From Acanthochromis polyacanthus (Eukaryota > Chordata > Actinopteri > Pomacentridae): a DNA stretch of 64,000 bases. Every line of letters begins with the position of its first letter. Position 1 is the stretch's first letter. This document shows, piece after piece, positions 49,526 to 59,768 of this stretch. A program made the position numbers and the translations under genes. The notes beneath the pieces are model-generated. The model ran no database searches, was not told where the DNA came from, and was given only the letters and a program-made list of their open reading frames with translations. The DNA lies in the NCBI RefSeq assembly GCF_021347895.1, contig NC_067131.1, forward strand, positions 9,886,653 through 9,950,652. The letters run 5' to 3'.

Positions 49526-49750
49526 TAGGTGGAATATTCCTTTTAACCAGCCCCTCAGGTCTCTTTGGATTTTGGATGGAATACTCAGTTAAACCAACAT
49601 TTTAGGTGCATATCCAGGGATTTTTGGTGGAATGTTCCTTTAAGGTGGATGTGTGAGGACCTTGTAGGTGGAATACTTCCTGAAACCAACCTTTTAGGTC
49701 AACATTCAAAGATTTAAGGTGGATTATTTCTTTAAAACCAACCTAAATTT
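49526..49750 (+). repeat. Degenerate tandem repeat, period about 48-50 bp
   Basis: Four to five diverged copies of a unit that begins AGGTGGAATATTCCTTTAAA and continues CCAACcttttAGGT, starting near 49530, 49576, 49627 (partly deleted), 49668 and 49718. The copies differ by substitutions and small deletions, so the array is old. It lies about 550 bp left of the satellite. Confidence 0.75.
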
Positions 49751-50100
49751 CATGTTTTGATCATTATCAAGTGAGAAACCTCAATCCAGACTGCTCATAA
49801 TGACGTTTGAGATTTATGCTGCTGTTATTTGTTTAGACCAGATGAAATGACAGAAATCCACAACTGTAATTTTATTTCAGGACTCGGTTGTTAAATGTCA
49901 AAACAATCCATGTGACTCTAAAAACTCAACAGCTTTACAAATTCTAAGATTAAACTCTCCAAAAGGATCCAAAATAAGTTGGACTTCTACATGAGAGCTT
50001 TAATTATTTTTCATCTACTTCCTGAAAAGTTTCATCAATAAAAAATACAAAAACTAATATTTTTAGCTGAACTGAAGACAGACTTTGTGATTTTTCTGCT

Positions 50101-50178
50101 CACATGTTGTGTTGTTGTAAACTTACTCTTTCAAATAAATAGCCACTTAACCCCCTGGAAAGCAGCATTTGTCCTGTT
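50101..50178 (+). repeat. Repeat-family segment shared with 58894-58971
   Basis: CACATGTTGTG...TTGTAAAC.TACTCTTTCAAATAAATA and the following TAACCC.CTGGAAA.CAGC reappear at 58894-58971 with about 85 percent identity by eye. Both copies stand just left of arrays rich in ACTATG and ATTTTTT, so they are probably parts of the same dispersed element. Confidence 0.75.
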
Positions 50179-50299
50179 TTTGTCGTTACCTAGGTGACCC
50201 TAAACAGCTGGTTGTAATGTTTTTTTTTAGCAAGACATCATACTGTGATGTTTTTACAATGATGGTTCTACTGTGGAACCAGTTTGACATGTTCAGGTG

Positions 50300-53266
50300 T
50301 TTTGTGAAAAAACACTATAGAGCAGTTTTCTTTGCATGTCGTAAAAACATGCCATATGACGATATAATGTAAAGTAGGCCGTGAAAAATACTATAGAGCA
50401 GTTTTATTTGAAAAAAATCATCATGATAGTTTGTTCAAAAAAACGCCATAGTATACTATGTCGAAAAAAAATGACATTTTTTTCAACATGTCATAAAGAC
50501 ATGCCATATGATGAAATAATGTAAAGTTGGCCGTGAAAAACACTATAGAGCAGTTTTATTTGAAAAAAATCATCATAATATTTTGTCCAAAAAAACGCCA
50601 TAGTCGAAAAAAAATGTGATTTTTTCAACATGTCGTAAAAACATGCCATATGATGAAATAATGTAAAGTTGGCCGTGAAAAACACTATAGAGCAGTTTTA
50701 TTTGAAAAAAATCATCATAATATTTTGTCCAAAAAAACGCCATAGTCGAAAAAAATGTGATTTATTCAACATGTCGTAAAAACATGCCATATGGTGAAAT
50801 AATGTAAAGTTGGCCATGAAAAACACTATAGAGCAGTTTTATTTGAAAAAAATCATCATAATATTTTGTCCAAAAAAACGCCATAGTCGAAAAAAAATGT
50901 GATTTTTTCAACATGTCGTAAAAACATGCCATATGATGAAATAATGTAAAGTTGGCCATGAAAAACACTATAGAGCAGTTTTATTTGAAAAAAGAATCAT
51001 CATGATATTTTGTCCAAAAAAACGCCATAGTACTATGTCGAAAAAAATGCCATTTTTTTCCAACATGTCATAAAGACATGCCATATGATGAAATAATGTA
51101 AAATAGGCCGTGAAAAACACTATAGAGCAGTTTTATTTGAAAAAAAATCATCATGATATTTTGTCCAAAAAAACGCCATAGTATACTATGTCGAAAAAAA
51201 TGACATTTTTTTCAACATGTCATAAAGACATGCCATATGATGAAATAATGTAAAGTAGGCCATGAAAAACACTATAGAGCAGTTTTATTTTTAAAAAATC
51301 ATCATGATATTTTGTCCAAAAAAACGCCATAGTCGAAAAAAAATGTGATTTATTCAACATGTCGTAAAAACATGCCATATGATGAAATAATGTAAAGTTG
51401 GCCATGAAAAACACTATAGAGCAATTTTATTTGAAAAAAATCATCATAATATTTTGTCCAAAAAAACGCCATAGTCGAAAAAAAAATGCCATTTATTCAA
51501 CATGTCGTAAAAACATGCCATATGATGAAATAATGTAAAGTAGGCCATGAAAAACACTATAGAGCAGTTTTCTTTGAAAAAAAATCATCATGATATTTTG
51601 TCCAAAAAAACGCCATAGTATACCATGTCGAAAAAAAATGGCATTTTTTCAACATGTCATGAAAACATGCCATATGATGAAATAATGTAAAGTAGGCCGT
51701 GAAAAAAATTATAGAGCAGTTTTATTTGAAAAAAAAATCATCATGACATTTTGTCCCAAAAAAAACGCCATAGTATACTATGTCGAAAAAAATGCCATTT
51801 TTTTTCAACATGTCGTAAAAACATGCCATATGATGAAATAATGTAAAGTAGGCCATGAAAAACATTATAGAGCAGTTTTATGTGAAAAAAAATCATCATA
51901 ATATTTTGTCCAAAAAAACGCCATAGTTGAAAAAAAATGCCATTTTTTTCAACATGTCGTAAAAACATGCCATATGATGAAATAATGTAAAGTAGGCCGT
52001 GAAAAACACTATAGAGGAGTTTTATTTTAAAAAAATCATCATGATATTTTGTCCAAAAAAAGACGCCATAGTACTATGTCGAAAAAAATGCCATTTTTTT
52101 CAACATGTCGTAAAAACATGCCATATGACGATATAATGTAAAGTAGGCCATGAAAAATACTATAGAGCAGTTTTATTTGAAAAAAATCATCATGATAGTT
52201 TGTTCAAAAAAATGCCATAGTATACTATGTCGAAAAAAAATGACATTTTTTTCAACATGTCATAAAGACATGCCATATGATGAAATAATGTAAAGTTGGC
52301 CATGAAAAACACTATAGAGCAGTTTTATTTGAAAAAAATCATCATGACATTTTGTCCAAAAAAACGCCATAGTCGAAAAAAAATGTGATTTATTCAACAT
52401 GTCGTAAAAACATGCCATATGATGAAATAATGTAAAGTAGGCCGTGAAAAACACTATAGAGGAGTTTTATTTTAAAAAAATCATCATGATATTTTGTCCA
52501 AAAAAAGACGCCATAGTACTATGTCGAAAAAAATGCCATTTTTTTCAACATGTCGTAAAAACATGCCATATGACGATATAATGTAAAGTAGGCCATGAAA
52601 AATACTATAGAGCAGTTTTATTTGAAAAAAATCATCATGATAGTTTGTTCAAAAAAATGCCATAGTATACTATGTCGAAAAAAAATGACATTTTTTTCAA
52701 CATGTCATAAAGACATGCCATATGATGAAATAATGTAAAGTTGGCCATGAAAAACACTATAGAGCAGTTTTATTTGAAAAAAATCATCATGACATTTTGT
52801 CCAAAAAAACGCCATAGTCGAAAAAAAATGTGATTTATTCAACATGTCGTAAAAACATGCCATATGATGAAATAATGTAAAGTTGGCCATGAAAAACACT
52901 ATAGAGCAGTTTTATTTGAAAAAAGAATCATCATGATATTTTGTCCAAAAAAAGACGCCATAGTACTATGTCGAAAAAAAATGCCATTTTTTTTCAACAT
53001 GTCATAAAGACATGCCATATGATGAAATAATGTAAAATAGGCCGTGAAAAACACTATAGAGCAATTTTATTTGAAAAAAAATCATCATGATATTTTGTCC
53101 AAAAAAAACGCCATAGTATACTATGTCGAAAAAAATGCCATTTTTTTCAACATGTCGTAAAAACATGCCATATGATGAAATAATGTAAAGTAGGCCATGA
53201 AAAACATTATAGAGCAGTTTTATGTGAAAAAAAATCATCATGATATTTTGTCCAAAAAAACGCCAT
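50300..53266. repeat. AT-rich satellite array, 20 units of 141-156 bp
   Basis: The landmark CATGCCATATG occurs 20 times (50348, 50500, 50642, 50783, 50925, 51077, 51229, 51371, 51514, 51666, 51822, 51966, 52117, 52269, 52411, 52562, 52714, 52856, 53011, 53164). Unit length falls into a short class (141-144) and a long class (151-156). The classes differ mainly at one palindrome: CATAGTCG in short units against CATAGTACTATGTCG or CATAGTATACTATGTCG in long units. Each unit also has CATGT..ACATG dyads and A/T runs. Within 51966-52885 a 445-bp three-unit block is duplicated almost without change. The minus strand is open for about 64 codons per unit, but the frame is a by-product of the repeat. 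Confidence 0.96.
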
Positions 53267-54100
53267 AATATATATTTAGAGGTTTTTGGTCAGACACATT
53301 CTGTATTCTTGTTTGTGAACCAACGTTGGTTGTCCAGAAGGTAAGAGTTCCTGTCCTGATTCTCTGTTTAAAGAGCTTCTCTGGTAGGCTGCAGGAGACT
53401 TTAGAGTTTGGGTTGTGCTAGTTTGGTTATTGTATGGTTTCATTTGGACGACTATCTTGAGGCCCCTCCATGTGGTTTAGTGAGGTTTTCTGTAACTGTT
53501 CTACAAAGCAACCTGCAGCAGAAGAGACTTTGAGAGTTTTTAGGAAGTTCTGGAGACCGGACTTTGGAGCAGCAGAAACATTTGTCGGCAGTTTGAGCAG
53601 GAGAAGGTGAGCTTCAGAGTAGAAATGAGAAGGAAACCTTCTTGACCCATGTGGTGAGGTCCTGTACCAAGAGGAGTTTGAGCAGGTTGTGAAGAGTCTG
53701 TAGTTCTTTGGTCTGAAAGCACAAGAAGAGTTGACTCATTAAAGGAGAAAACAGGAGATATTGTTGGTTCTTCTGTCACTCTGCAGTTTCCACTTTCCTT
53801 AGACTGAATATCAAGTTTGTATTTTAAATGATTTACTGTGTGAGCCCAAGAAGACTTCAATGAACTCCCTCCATCCCCTGGATGCATGCTTTATTACCAT
53901 GTTAAATGTTTGTTTTTTTAAATGTTTTTGAGTTTCAATCATAGTTTTAGCATAGTTTTTTCTCTTTGCTCTTTGTCATCAGTGTGAAAGGTGCTACACA
54001 AATAAAGTAGAATTGATAAATTGAATAATTGGCTAACTCATGAATGTTACAACAGAAATATTTTTTGAGATTTAAGGGTTTGTTTCATTTTTAAGGTTGG
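53267..54100. repeat. Probable retroposon debris right of the satellite
   Basis: No gene recognised. The stretch 53985-54030 (AAAGGTGCTACACAAATAAA followed by GTAGAATTGA) matches the tail type shared by many teleost non-LTR elements. The preceding 500 bp may be the body of that element but shows no reading frame I recognise. Confidence 0.4.
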
Positions 54101-54109
54101 GGTTAAAAT

Positions 54110-54800
54110 CTTGATGGCGATAAAAAGATTAAAGAAATAAATTACATTAACAAAGCAATTACATCAAAGGAAAAACACTCATTACAATAAAACTTTTTAA
54201 AAGAAAATTAAACATTAAATACAACTATAGTAAACAGACAAAATATTTAGATAAACAGAAGATACAAAACATGTAATTATGAAAAACATTTTTTTCAACT
54301 AAAATATTAAACATTAACGATGAAATATTTTAGACAATTAAACACTTAAAAATACAAAATTAGGTTGCTAAACCTTGAAAAAGACAAAAAAAATATAAAA
54401 AAAATTAAATGTTTATTTCAAAATTAAATCTTAAATACAATAAACCTTTAAATAGGAATTAAAGAGAAAATGCAATGAATCATTTAAAAAGAAAATTATA
54501 CATTAAAAGGTGGAAAACATTGAAAAAGAAAAACTTTAAAGATTTAATCTAAAAATTAAACATTGAGAAAGAAAAGAAAATTTTTCAAACAAGCCGAGAA
54601 AACATTTGAAAAAACAACAAACATTAAAAAGACAAAAAAAAATCAAAATTAAATCAGACAAAATAACAGGTGAGAAAAGAACAAAGCTAAACATTTAAGA
54701 AGAATCAAACTGAAGACAAACATTTAAAAAGACACCAGTTAGACTGTAGAAAACCAAATTTAACAGGAGAGACAATAAAACGAGCAAAAAGAGCAAAAAC
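54110..54800. repeat. A-rich low-complexity tract with AACATTAAA-type units
   Basis: About 690 bp in which the + strand is mainly A, with T and few G or C. AACATTAAA, ACATTTAAAAAG and AAATTAAA recur at irregular spacing. The strand bias and recurring motif suggest an old, decayed tandem repeat rather than a single poly(A) tail. Confidence 0.65.
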
Positions 54801-55480
54801 CGATAAAGGTCTTAAAGCGTTTTCTAGTCTGAAATGAAAACATCAAGTTTCTTCTTCAAACATTTCCTCTTTCTATGCTGCTGGTTTGATTGTGGACAGA
54901 TTTACTAAGAACTCATTTCAGAAAACTGCTTTCCAGATAAAGTCTACTCGTAGTTGAAGGCATCGATCAAGCTAATGTTACCTTCTGATCTCCACAAACT
55001 TTACCGTTCAGTGAAGAGAATCAAAGTTTGTTCAGGATTTCTAAAGAACCCAAAGGTGAAGGTCTGAGAAGAACTCAGATGGATGGTCTAAATGTGAAAT
55101 CAAGACTCATGGTCACAAATTTTTAAGGCTTCTGTTAACCACAAAGTTCAAACTAACAGACATCTACTCAAGAACTTTTCAAACTAACAGGGATCTTCTC
55201 AGGAGCTTAGAAGATATCATTCCTTGGACTGTCTGAAAGTTAAATCTAACAGAGATCTACTGTGGGGCTTACAAAATTTCAGCCCTCAGATTGTGTGAAA
55301 ACTCAGGTCCTGAGGACTCGGGAGGTCTGGAGGCTTTGGAAAGTCTTGGAACTGAGGGTTCAACCCTCCAGCACAAAGGCTGAAGTCCAACCTCCTGAGA
55401 AAAATGGTTGAGACAAGACCTAAATTTTAAAAAAAATCTCGAAAATGACAAAAAAAAATCGATGACAAATGTGCAAAAAA
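54801..55480. repeat. Unique/repeat mix with degenerate 60-bp tandem units
   Basis: Around 55147-55300 a unit AACTAACAGACATCTACTCA and its diverged forms recur at about 55149, 55181 and 55241, each followed by a CTTAGAA/CTTACAAA stretch. No coding sequence recognised. Confidence 0.5.
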
Positions 55481-55496
55481 AAGAAGAACTAGTATC

Positions 55497-55570
55497 TGAG
55501 CAAGTAGCTCAGGGGGATAAGAGGCAAGACTACCAAGTGGAAGGTGGTTGGATCAAGCCCCACCACTGGT
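55497..55570 (+). repeat. tRNA-like segment (SINE head or tRNA pseudogene), plus strand
   Basis: AGTAGCTCAGGGGGATAAGA resembles a tRNA D-arm/A box, and GGTTGGATCAAGCCC about 35 bases later resembles a worn T-arm/B box. Spacing is tRNA-like, but the B box lacks the GGTTCGA consensus, so it should not be a working tRNA. A tRNA-derived SINE head is the likely source. Confidence 0.55.
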
Positions 55571-55617
55571 ATTTTTCTTTTTGTTTTTGTCTAAGTTTTT
55601 CAAAAAAATTTAAGAAG

Positions 55618-55679
55618 GTTCAGGTCTTGAACCAGCAACCTGCAGCTCCATAGGCAAACCCTTAACTCACCAAGCTACA
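55618..55679 (-). repeat. tRNA-like segment, minus strand (inverted partner)
   Basis: Read on the minus strand: GTAGCTTGGTGAGTTAAGGG, then GGTTGCTGGTTCAAGACC with a good B-box core GGTTCAAGACC. It faces the plus-strand copy at 55497-55570 with about 50 bp between them. Confidence 0.55.
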
Positions 55680-55680
55680 A

Positions 55681-56930
55681 ATCAGATAAAAAAATATAAA
55701 TCCGTCGTCCCTTTGACATCGTAGTTTCCCAAGTGACCATATGGGTGGAGTCTGGGTGGAGCTAAGGCGGAGTCGGGGGGAGTCAGGGCGGAGACTAGGC
55801 GGGGAGGTGGGTGGCGGCCTCCCCCTCTACCCCTCCACCGCCCCCCTCTACTCCCCCACCTTCCCCCGCCCGATGAGTTTTTCAAAAATCCGAGACTCAA
55901 CGGGTTTTCCCGAGTTTCTGGAGTTTCCACGAGGTCGGAGACAGAACAAGTTGTCATGAAGACGTGTTATAGTCGGCGAGGATGGAGTAACTTTTTACAG
56001 CGACTAGAAGGAAGACGACTAGAAGAACAGGTCTTTAACCAGCATCCCCAAAAATCCATGGAGTTGCTCCAGAGAAATGAAGGGAGGTCAACTTTTATCA
56101 ACCTCCATCCAGATGTTCAACTTGATATCTTTACTTTGAGATTTTTAGCACCACAAACCTTTAGTATCACACTTTATTATCATTTATTAGGACTTTAATG
56201 GAATCCACCGGCAGATTTAGTTTTTGTTGAGAAACTTAATTCTTGTCGTCGTGGGACTGCAGTATTTAAAACTGTTCCTTCTATTTGACCTCATGTTTAT
56301 TAGTTTTAGTGGAGAAAGTTTTTTTAATTGTTGATTAGTCTCTGAAAAACTAAATAATAAATTGGATTAATCAAGAGGTTTAAATTTCTTACTTTGTCAT
56401 ATTTATGACAAAAAAATATAGAAATAAAGCGTCTTGAGACAATTTGACCTGTAATTGGCGTTATCTAAATAAAATTGGATTTAAATTGTATGTATCTTGT
56501 AATGTTGGAAGAATTCAGCCATATATGTTGGAAAACACATTTTCATTGTGCATTAATCTCTTGATAGTTTTCTCCAGTAATTCATTTCTTGTTTTGTTTT
56601 ATAAAATGTCAAACCCAAATATATAGTTTACTGTCATAAAAACCAAAAAGATTTACATTCATGATGCAGGAATCAGGCAGTTTTTCACTTTTCATCCCAG
56701 TTTAGTCAGAAAGATAGTTGATAATGTGTGAATCGTTGCAGCTTGTGAGCTGTAAAAGGTTTTAATTTTTGGGGCCGAGTGTCAGAAAACATTTAGAAAC
56801 CAACATCAACAAAACACTCAAAGATTTGATCAACATTAAAGGGAAATCAACTTTTGCATGACAATGTCTAATTAAAGGACATTTATTTCTAATGTAAATG
56901 TGTGATATTCATCCTCTGGAGCTTCTCTTC
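55681..56930. other. Noncoding repeat-rich DNA
   Basis: 55735-55870 is GC-rich with GGTGGAG/GGCGGAG repeats followed by a C-rich mirror stretch. 56420-56475 (AAGCGTCTTGAGACAATTTG, then ATCTAAATAAAATTGGA) is the tail of a common teleost non-LTR retroposon. No coding exon recognised. Confidence 0.5.
56420..56475 (+). repeat. Non-LTR retroposon 3' tail
   Basis: The pattern AAGCGTCTTGAGACAATTTG ... ATTGGCGTTATCTAAATAAA is the known end of a teleost retroposon family (usual form ...GGCGCTATATAAATAAAATTGAA). The body upstream is not recognisable, so this is a 5'-truncated copy. Confidence 0.6.
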
Positions 56931-56938
56931 ACATCGTC

Positions 56939-57458
56939 TTCCACCTGGACTGGTTTGATCGGGAGCATGTGCAACAAACATTTTAAAAACTGCACTTTAA
57001 CATCAATGAATGACACTGAAGTTTAATCTCTACATAAATGAGACTGAGTCTGGATGTGCTGCTCTGTCATTAACTCCTAAGCTTAAGGAAAGTTCAAACA
57101 AAAGAGGACAGTTCAGATAAGACTTGAGAATGAGCTTATTTTGGACAAACATCTCAAACTTTCTGAGCTTCAACCCCTCTAGCAAGATATTTGAACAACA
57201 AGCAACTCAAGAGATCCAGAAGTTGGAGAGAGTTAGCTTTAGCTGAGCCAAAGAACATGTGGGACGCTAACCTAGCAAACATTTCAGACTTTTCTCTGTG
57301 AATTCTGAGAAATAATTTCCTATTTAATGACAGGGCTACACATCTGAACTCAGTCTCATTAAAACAGACTCTAATTCAGTGTCACTCATCCATATTAAAG
57401 TGCAGTTACCCAAAATGTTTGGTGCATGAGCTCCAACAAAACCTGTCCAGGTAGAAGG
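56939..57458. mobile_element. Foldback/MITE-like element with about 130-bp inverted arms
   Basis: The left arm (56939-57073, starting CACCTGGACTGGTTTGATCG) and the right arm (57332-57458, read on the minus strand starting CTACCTGGACAGGTTTTGTT) align over their full length at about 70-75 percent identity by eye. Shared blocks include AACTGCACTTTAA, TGACACTGAA and ATGAGACTGAGT. A central part of about 260 bp has no transposase. This is the structure of a non-autonomous foldback element or MITE. I could not define the target-site duplication. Confidence 0.75.
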
Positions 57459-57890
57459 CCACTTTGACAAACAGGAAGTGGAAGATTCCAAGCAGATTTA
57501 TAGAAGGGGGAACCGGACTGTACTAAGTGTGGTCGAGTATAGAGGGGTGTTTTGTGGGTTGTTAAGGCTGATAATGATTATTAGTGAGACAATTGGATTA
57601 AATATTCATTTGCAATAAATGAAAGTATTTAATATCTTGGAGTTAAACTTAGAAGAACACAAACGTTTTTGTTTTGTTTCCAGATGTTAAGTTAAAGGAG
57701 TTTTATTTGTGACGTATAACCAATCAAATCACTCCAGAAGACAGAGCGACCACAGCTAGAGAAAGGTTCAGAGCCAAAGTAACGCCATTTTTAAATTGAT
57801 TTATTACCGTAAATCAGTAAAAAATAAAATACTGATAATCAGTCAACCCACAATTACTACAATTCTACAATGTATGTCTCTTTCCTTTGA
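57459..57890. other. Noncoding spacer between two repeats
   Basis: Nothing recognised in this AT-rich stretch. Confidence 0.5.
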
Positions 57891-57891
57891 C

Positions 57892-58268
57892 TACCATCCA
57901 TCCATCCATCCATTCTCTATACACCGCTTTATCCTTACTAGGGTCGCGGGGGATGCTGGAGCCTATCCCAGCTGACTCGGGGGAAGGCAAGGGACACCCT
58001 GGACAGGTCGCCAGTCTGTTGCAGGGCTACATATACAGACAAACAATCACACTCACATTCACACCTAAGGACCATTTAGAGTAATCAATTAACCTCAGCA
58101 TATTTTTGGACTGTGGGAGGAAGCTGGAGTGCCGGGAGAAAACCCACGCATGCACAGGAAGAACATGCAAACTCCATGCAGAAAGATCCCAGGCCCACCC
58201 CGGGATTTGAAACAGGGATCTTCTTGCTGCAAAGCGAAAGTGCTAACCACTACTCCACTGTGCAGCCC
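57892..58268 (+). repeat. CCATCCATCC-type teleost interspersed repeat
   Basis: It begins with CCATCCATCCATCCATTCTC, then TATACACCGCTTTATCC, GGGTCGCGGGGGATGCTGGA, ACCCTGGACAGGTCGCCAGT, TTTTTGGACTGTGGGAGGAA and the closing TGCTAACCACTACTCCACTG. These blocks in this order are the hallmark of a very abundant ray-finned-fish repeat. I recall the sequence family well but not its formal class. This is the strongest single indication that the genome is teleost. Confidence 0.9.
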
Positions 58269-59500
58269 TCTTTCCTTTGACTTGTTATTTGTAAAATATA
58301 CAATGTATATGATGGCGTTTTTTCATACCAAAGACTATACTATGATGTTTTCTAGAGACATACCATGCTACTCTGTTTTTTCTGGCCCTGGGCCGACCCA
58401 CTCCTCCTCTGTTGTTTTCTGGATTGTACTCAGCTTTATGCCTTCGTCCACCCGGCCTCCGTTGACTCGTCCCGCCTGCCGTCTCTGGAGCTGAAACTGG
58501 ACTGGAACAGACCAAAGTACCGTCCAATCACGATTCCAGCTGCCTCTCAAAAGGCTCCTTCATCTGGTGGCACTTCTTCTGAGGGGAAGCTGAGCTTCAG
58601 CAGAACTTTGGAGATGTGTTCCAGTGGTTGGTGGCTGTGTGAGGAGATAGAGAGGGACCTTAGAATTGTTTAGAAAGGAAAACAGGGAACCCATTGGTAG
58701 TTTTAGTTCAGGGTGCTACTGTGGTGTGTTTTGGGGTTTTTAAGAGGTGAACAGGAAGAGGTTTTTTTTTTCGTATTGATGATCTTTTACTTTGTTCCTG
58801 GTTGGAATGCCCATCAATGTCAACGTGAAGTTCACTTTTAGTTCTGTTTATTTATTTTTATTTTACTAACACTCATTTGCTTTTAACCCCCTCACATGTT
58901 GTGATGTTGTAAACTCACTCTTTCAAATAAATACTCGTCTAACCCTCTGGAAACCAGCGTTTGGATTGTTGTTGTGTTGCTCCTCACCTACGTCAGACAC
59001 CGGGACATAACAACGTTTTGTGGACCAAAGGCTAAACTATGATGTTTTTAGAGCGACCTGCTATACTACAGTCTGTTTTAATTGACGTATTACTATGACT
59101 TTTTTTGTTTTAGTTTCTGTTGTTTTTTTTTGCAACATATAAGAATGTGAACAGTTTTAAAATTTACTATACTTTTACTTGTGCAATGAACTATTATTCT
59201 ATGACATTTTTAGACGACATATTATACTCTGATGTTTTCTTGAATAACTTACTATTTTGACAACATACTGCACTATGACATTTTTTAAACCAAATATCAT
59301 ACAGGACAATTTTAGGCAACATCCTATCATTTTGCCCTTTTTGAACCACATAATAATCTATGTTGTTTTTTTGCTGACATGAGCTACAGTCCATACTATG
59401 TTATTCCTGAAAAGTATGCTATACTTTGACATTTTCTGAACTACGTCCTAAACTATGGCATTATACACAGAGTGCTTTGGTTACATGTTGATTTATAATC
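58269..59500. repeat. Dispersed element with decayed ACTATGA...TTTTT arrays
   Basis: 58300-58380 and 59015-59475 carry many diverged copies of ATACTATGACATTTTTT-like text, similar to parts of the 50.3-53.3 kb satellite unit. Between them, 58894-58971 repeats the segment at 50101-50178. A 102-codon plus-strand frame (58365-58673) resembles no protein I know and is probably accidental or transposon-derived. Confidence 0.55.
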
Positions 59501-59530
59501 TAGATTTTTTTCTGTTTTGTTTTTTGACAG

Positions 59531-59768
59531 GATTACCACAGACCTGACCGTGAACACCGTTGACACCCACCTGAGGGAGACACTGCCTAAGATCTCAAGG
59601 CTGCTTGGTCATGGTCTTTCTGGTCCTGCTCCAGAACGCTTTCATCAACTACGTCTTCTTTAGAAGAGGCCCTCAGATGCTGCAATCTCTGACCTTAAGG
59701 AGGAACTGCTACTTTCACTCTGTAACGAGACAGCAGTTATTTTAAAGACCCAGCTCCCAGCTCAGTAA
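59531..59768 (+). pseudogene. Exon-like fragment with in-frame stop, unrecognised
   Basis: After TTTTTTGACAG, an acceptor-like site, the frame starting at 59532 reads ITTDLTVNTVDTHLRETLPK and continues to a TAG at 59661-59663. The same frame then stays open for 34 more codons (KRPSDAAISDLKEELLLSLC...) to TAA at 59766-59768. The composition looks like protein on both sides of the stop. I do not recognise the family. It may be a decayed exon, a processed fragment or transposon-derived sequence. Confidence 0.25.

Noticed and set aside
50491..53241. Repeated 60-80 codon minus-strand frames (MFFTANFTLFHHMACFYD type)
   Set aside because: They are the same satellite unit read in one frame. Units of different length break the frame, so no continuous protein is possible.
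50300..53266. CRISPR-like array
   Set aside because: Whole units repeat without unique spacers, the genome is eukaryotic, and no cas genes are present. It is a satellite.
58365..58673. 102-codon plus-strand frame
   Set aside because: Lies in repeat-rich DNA, matches no protein I know, and lacks splice or promoter context. Kept only as part of the repeat description.
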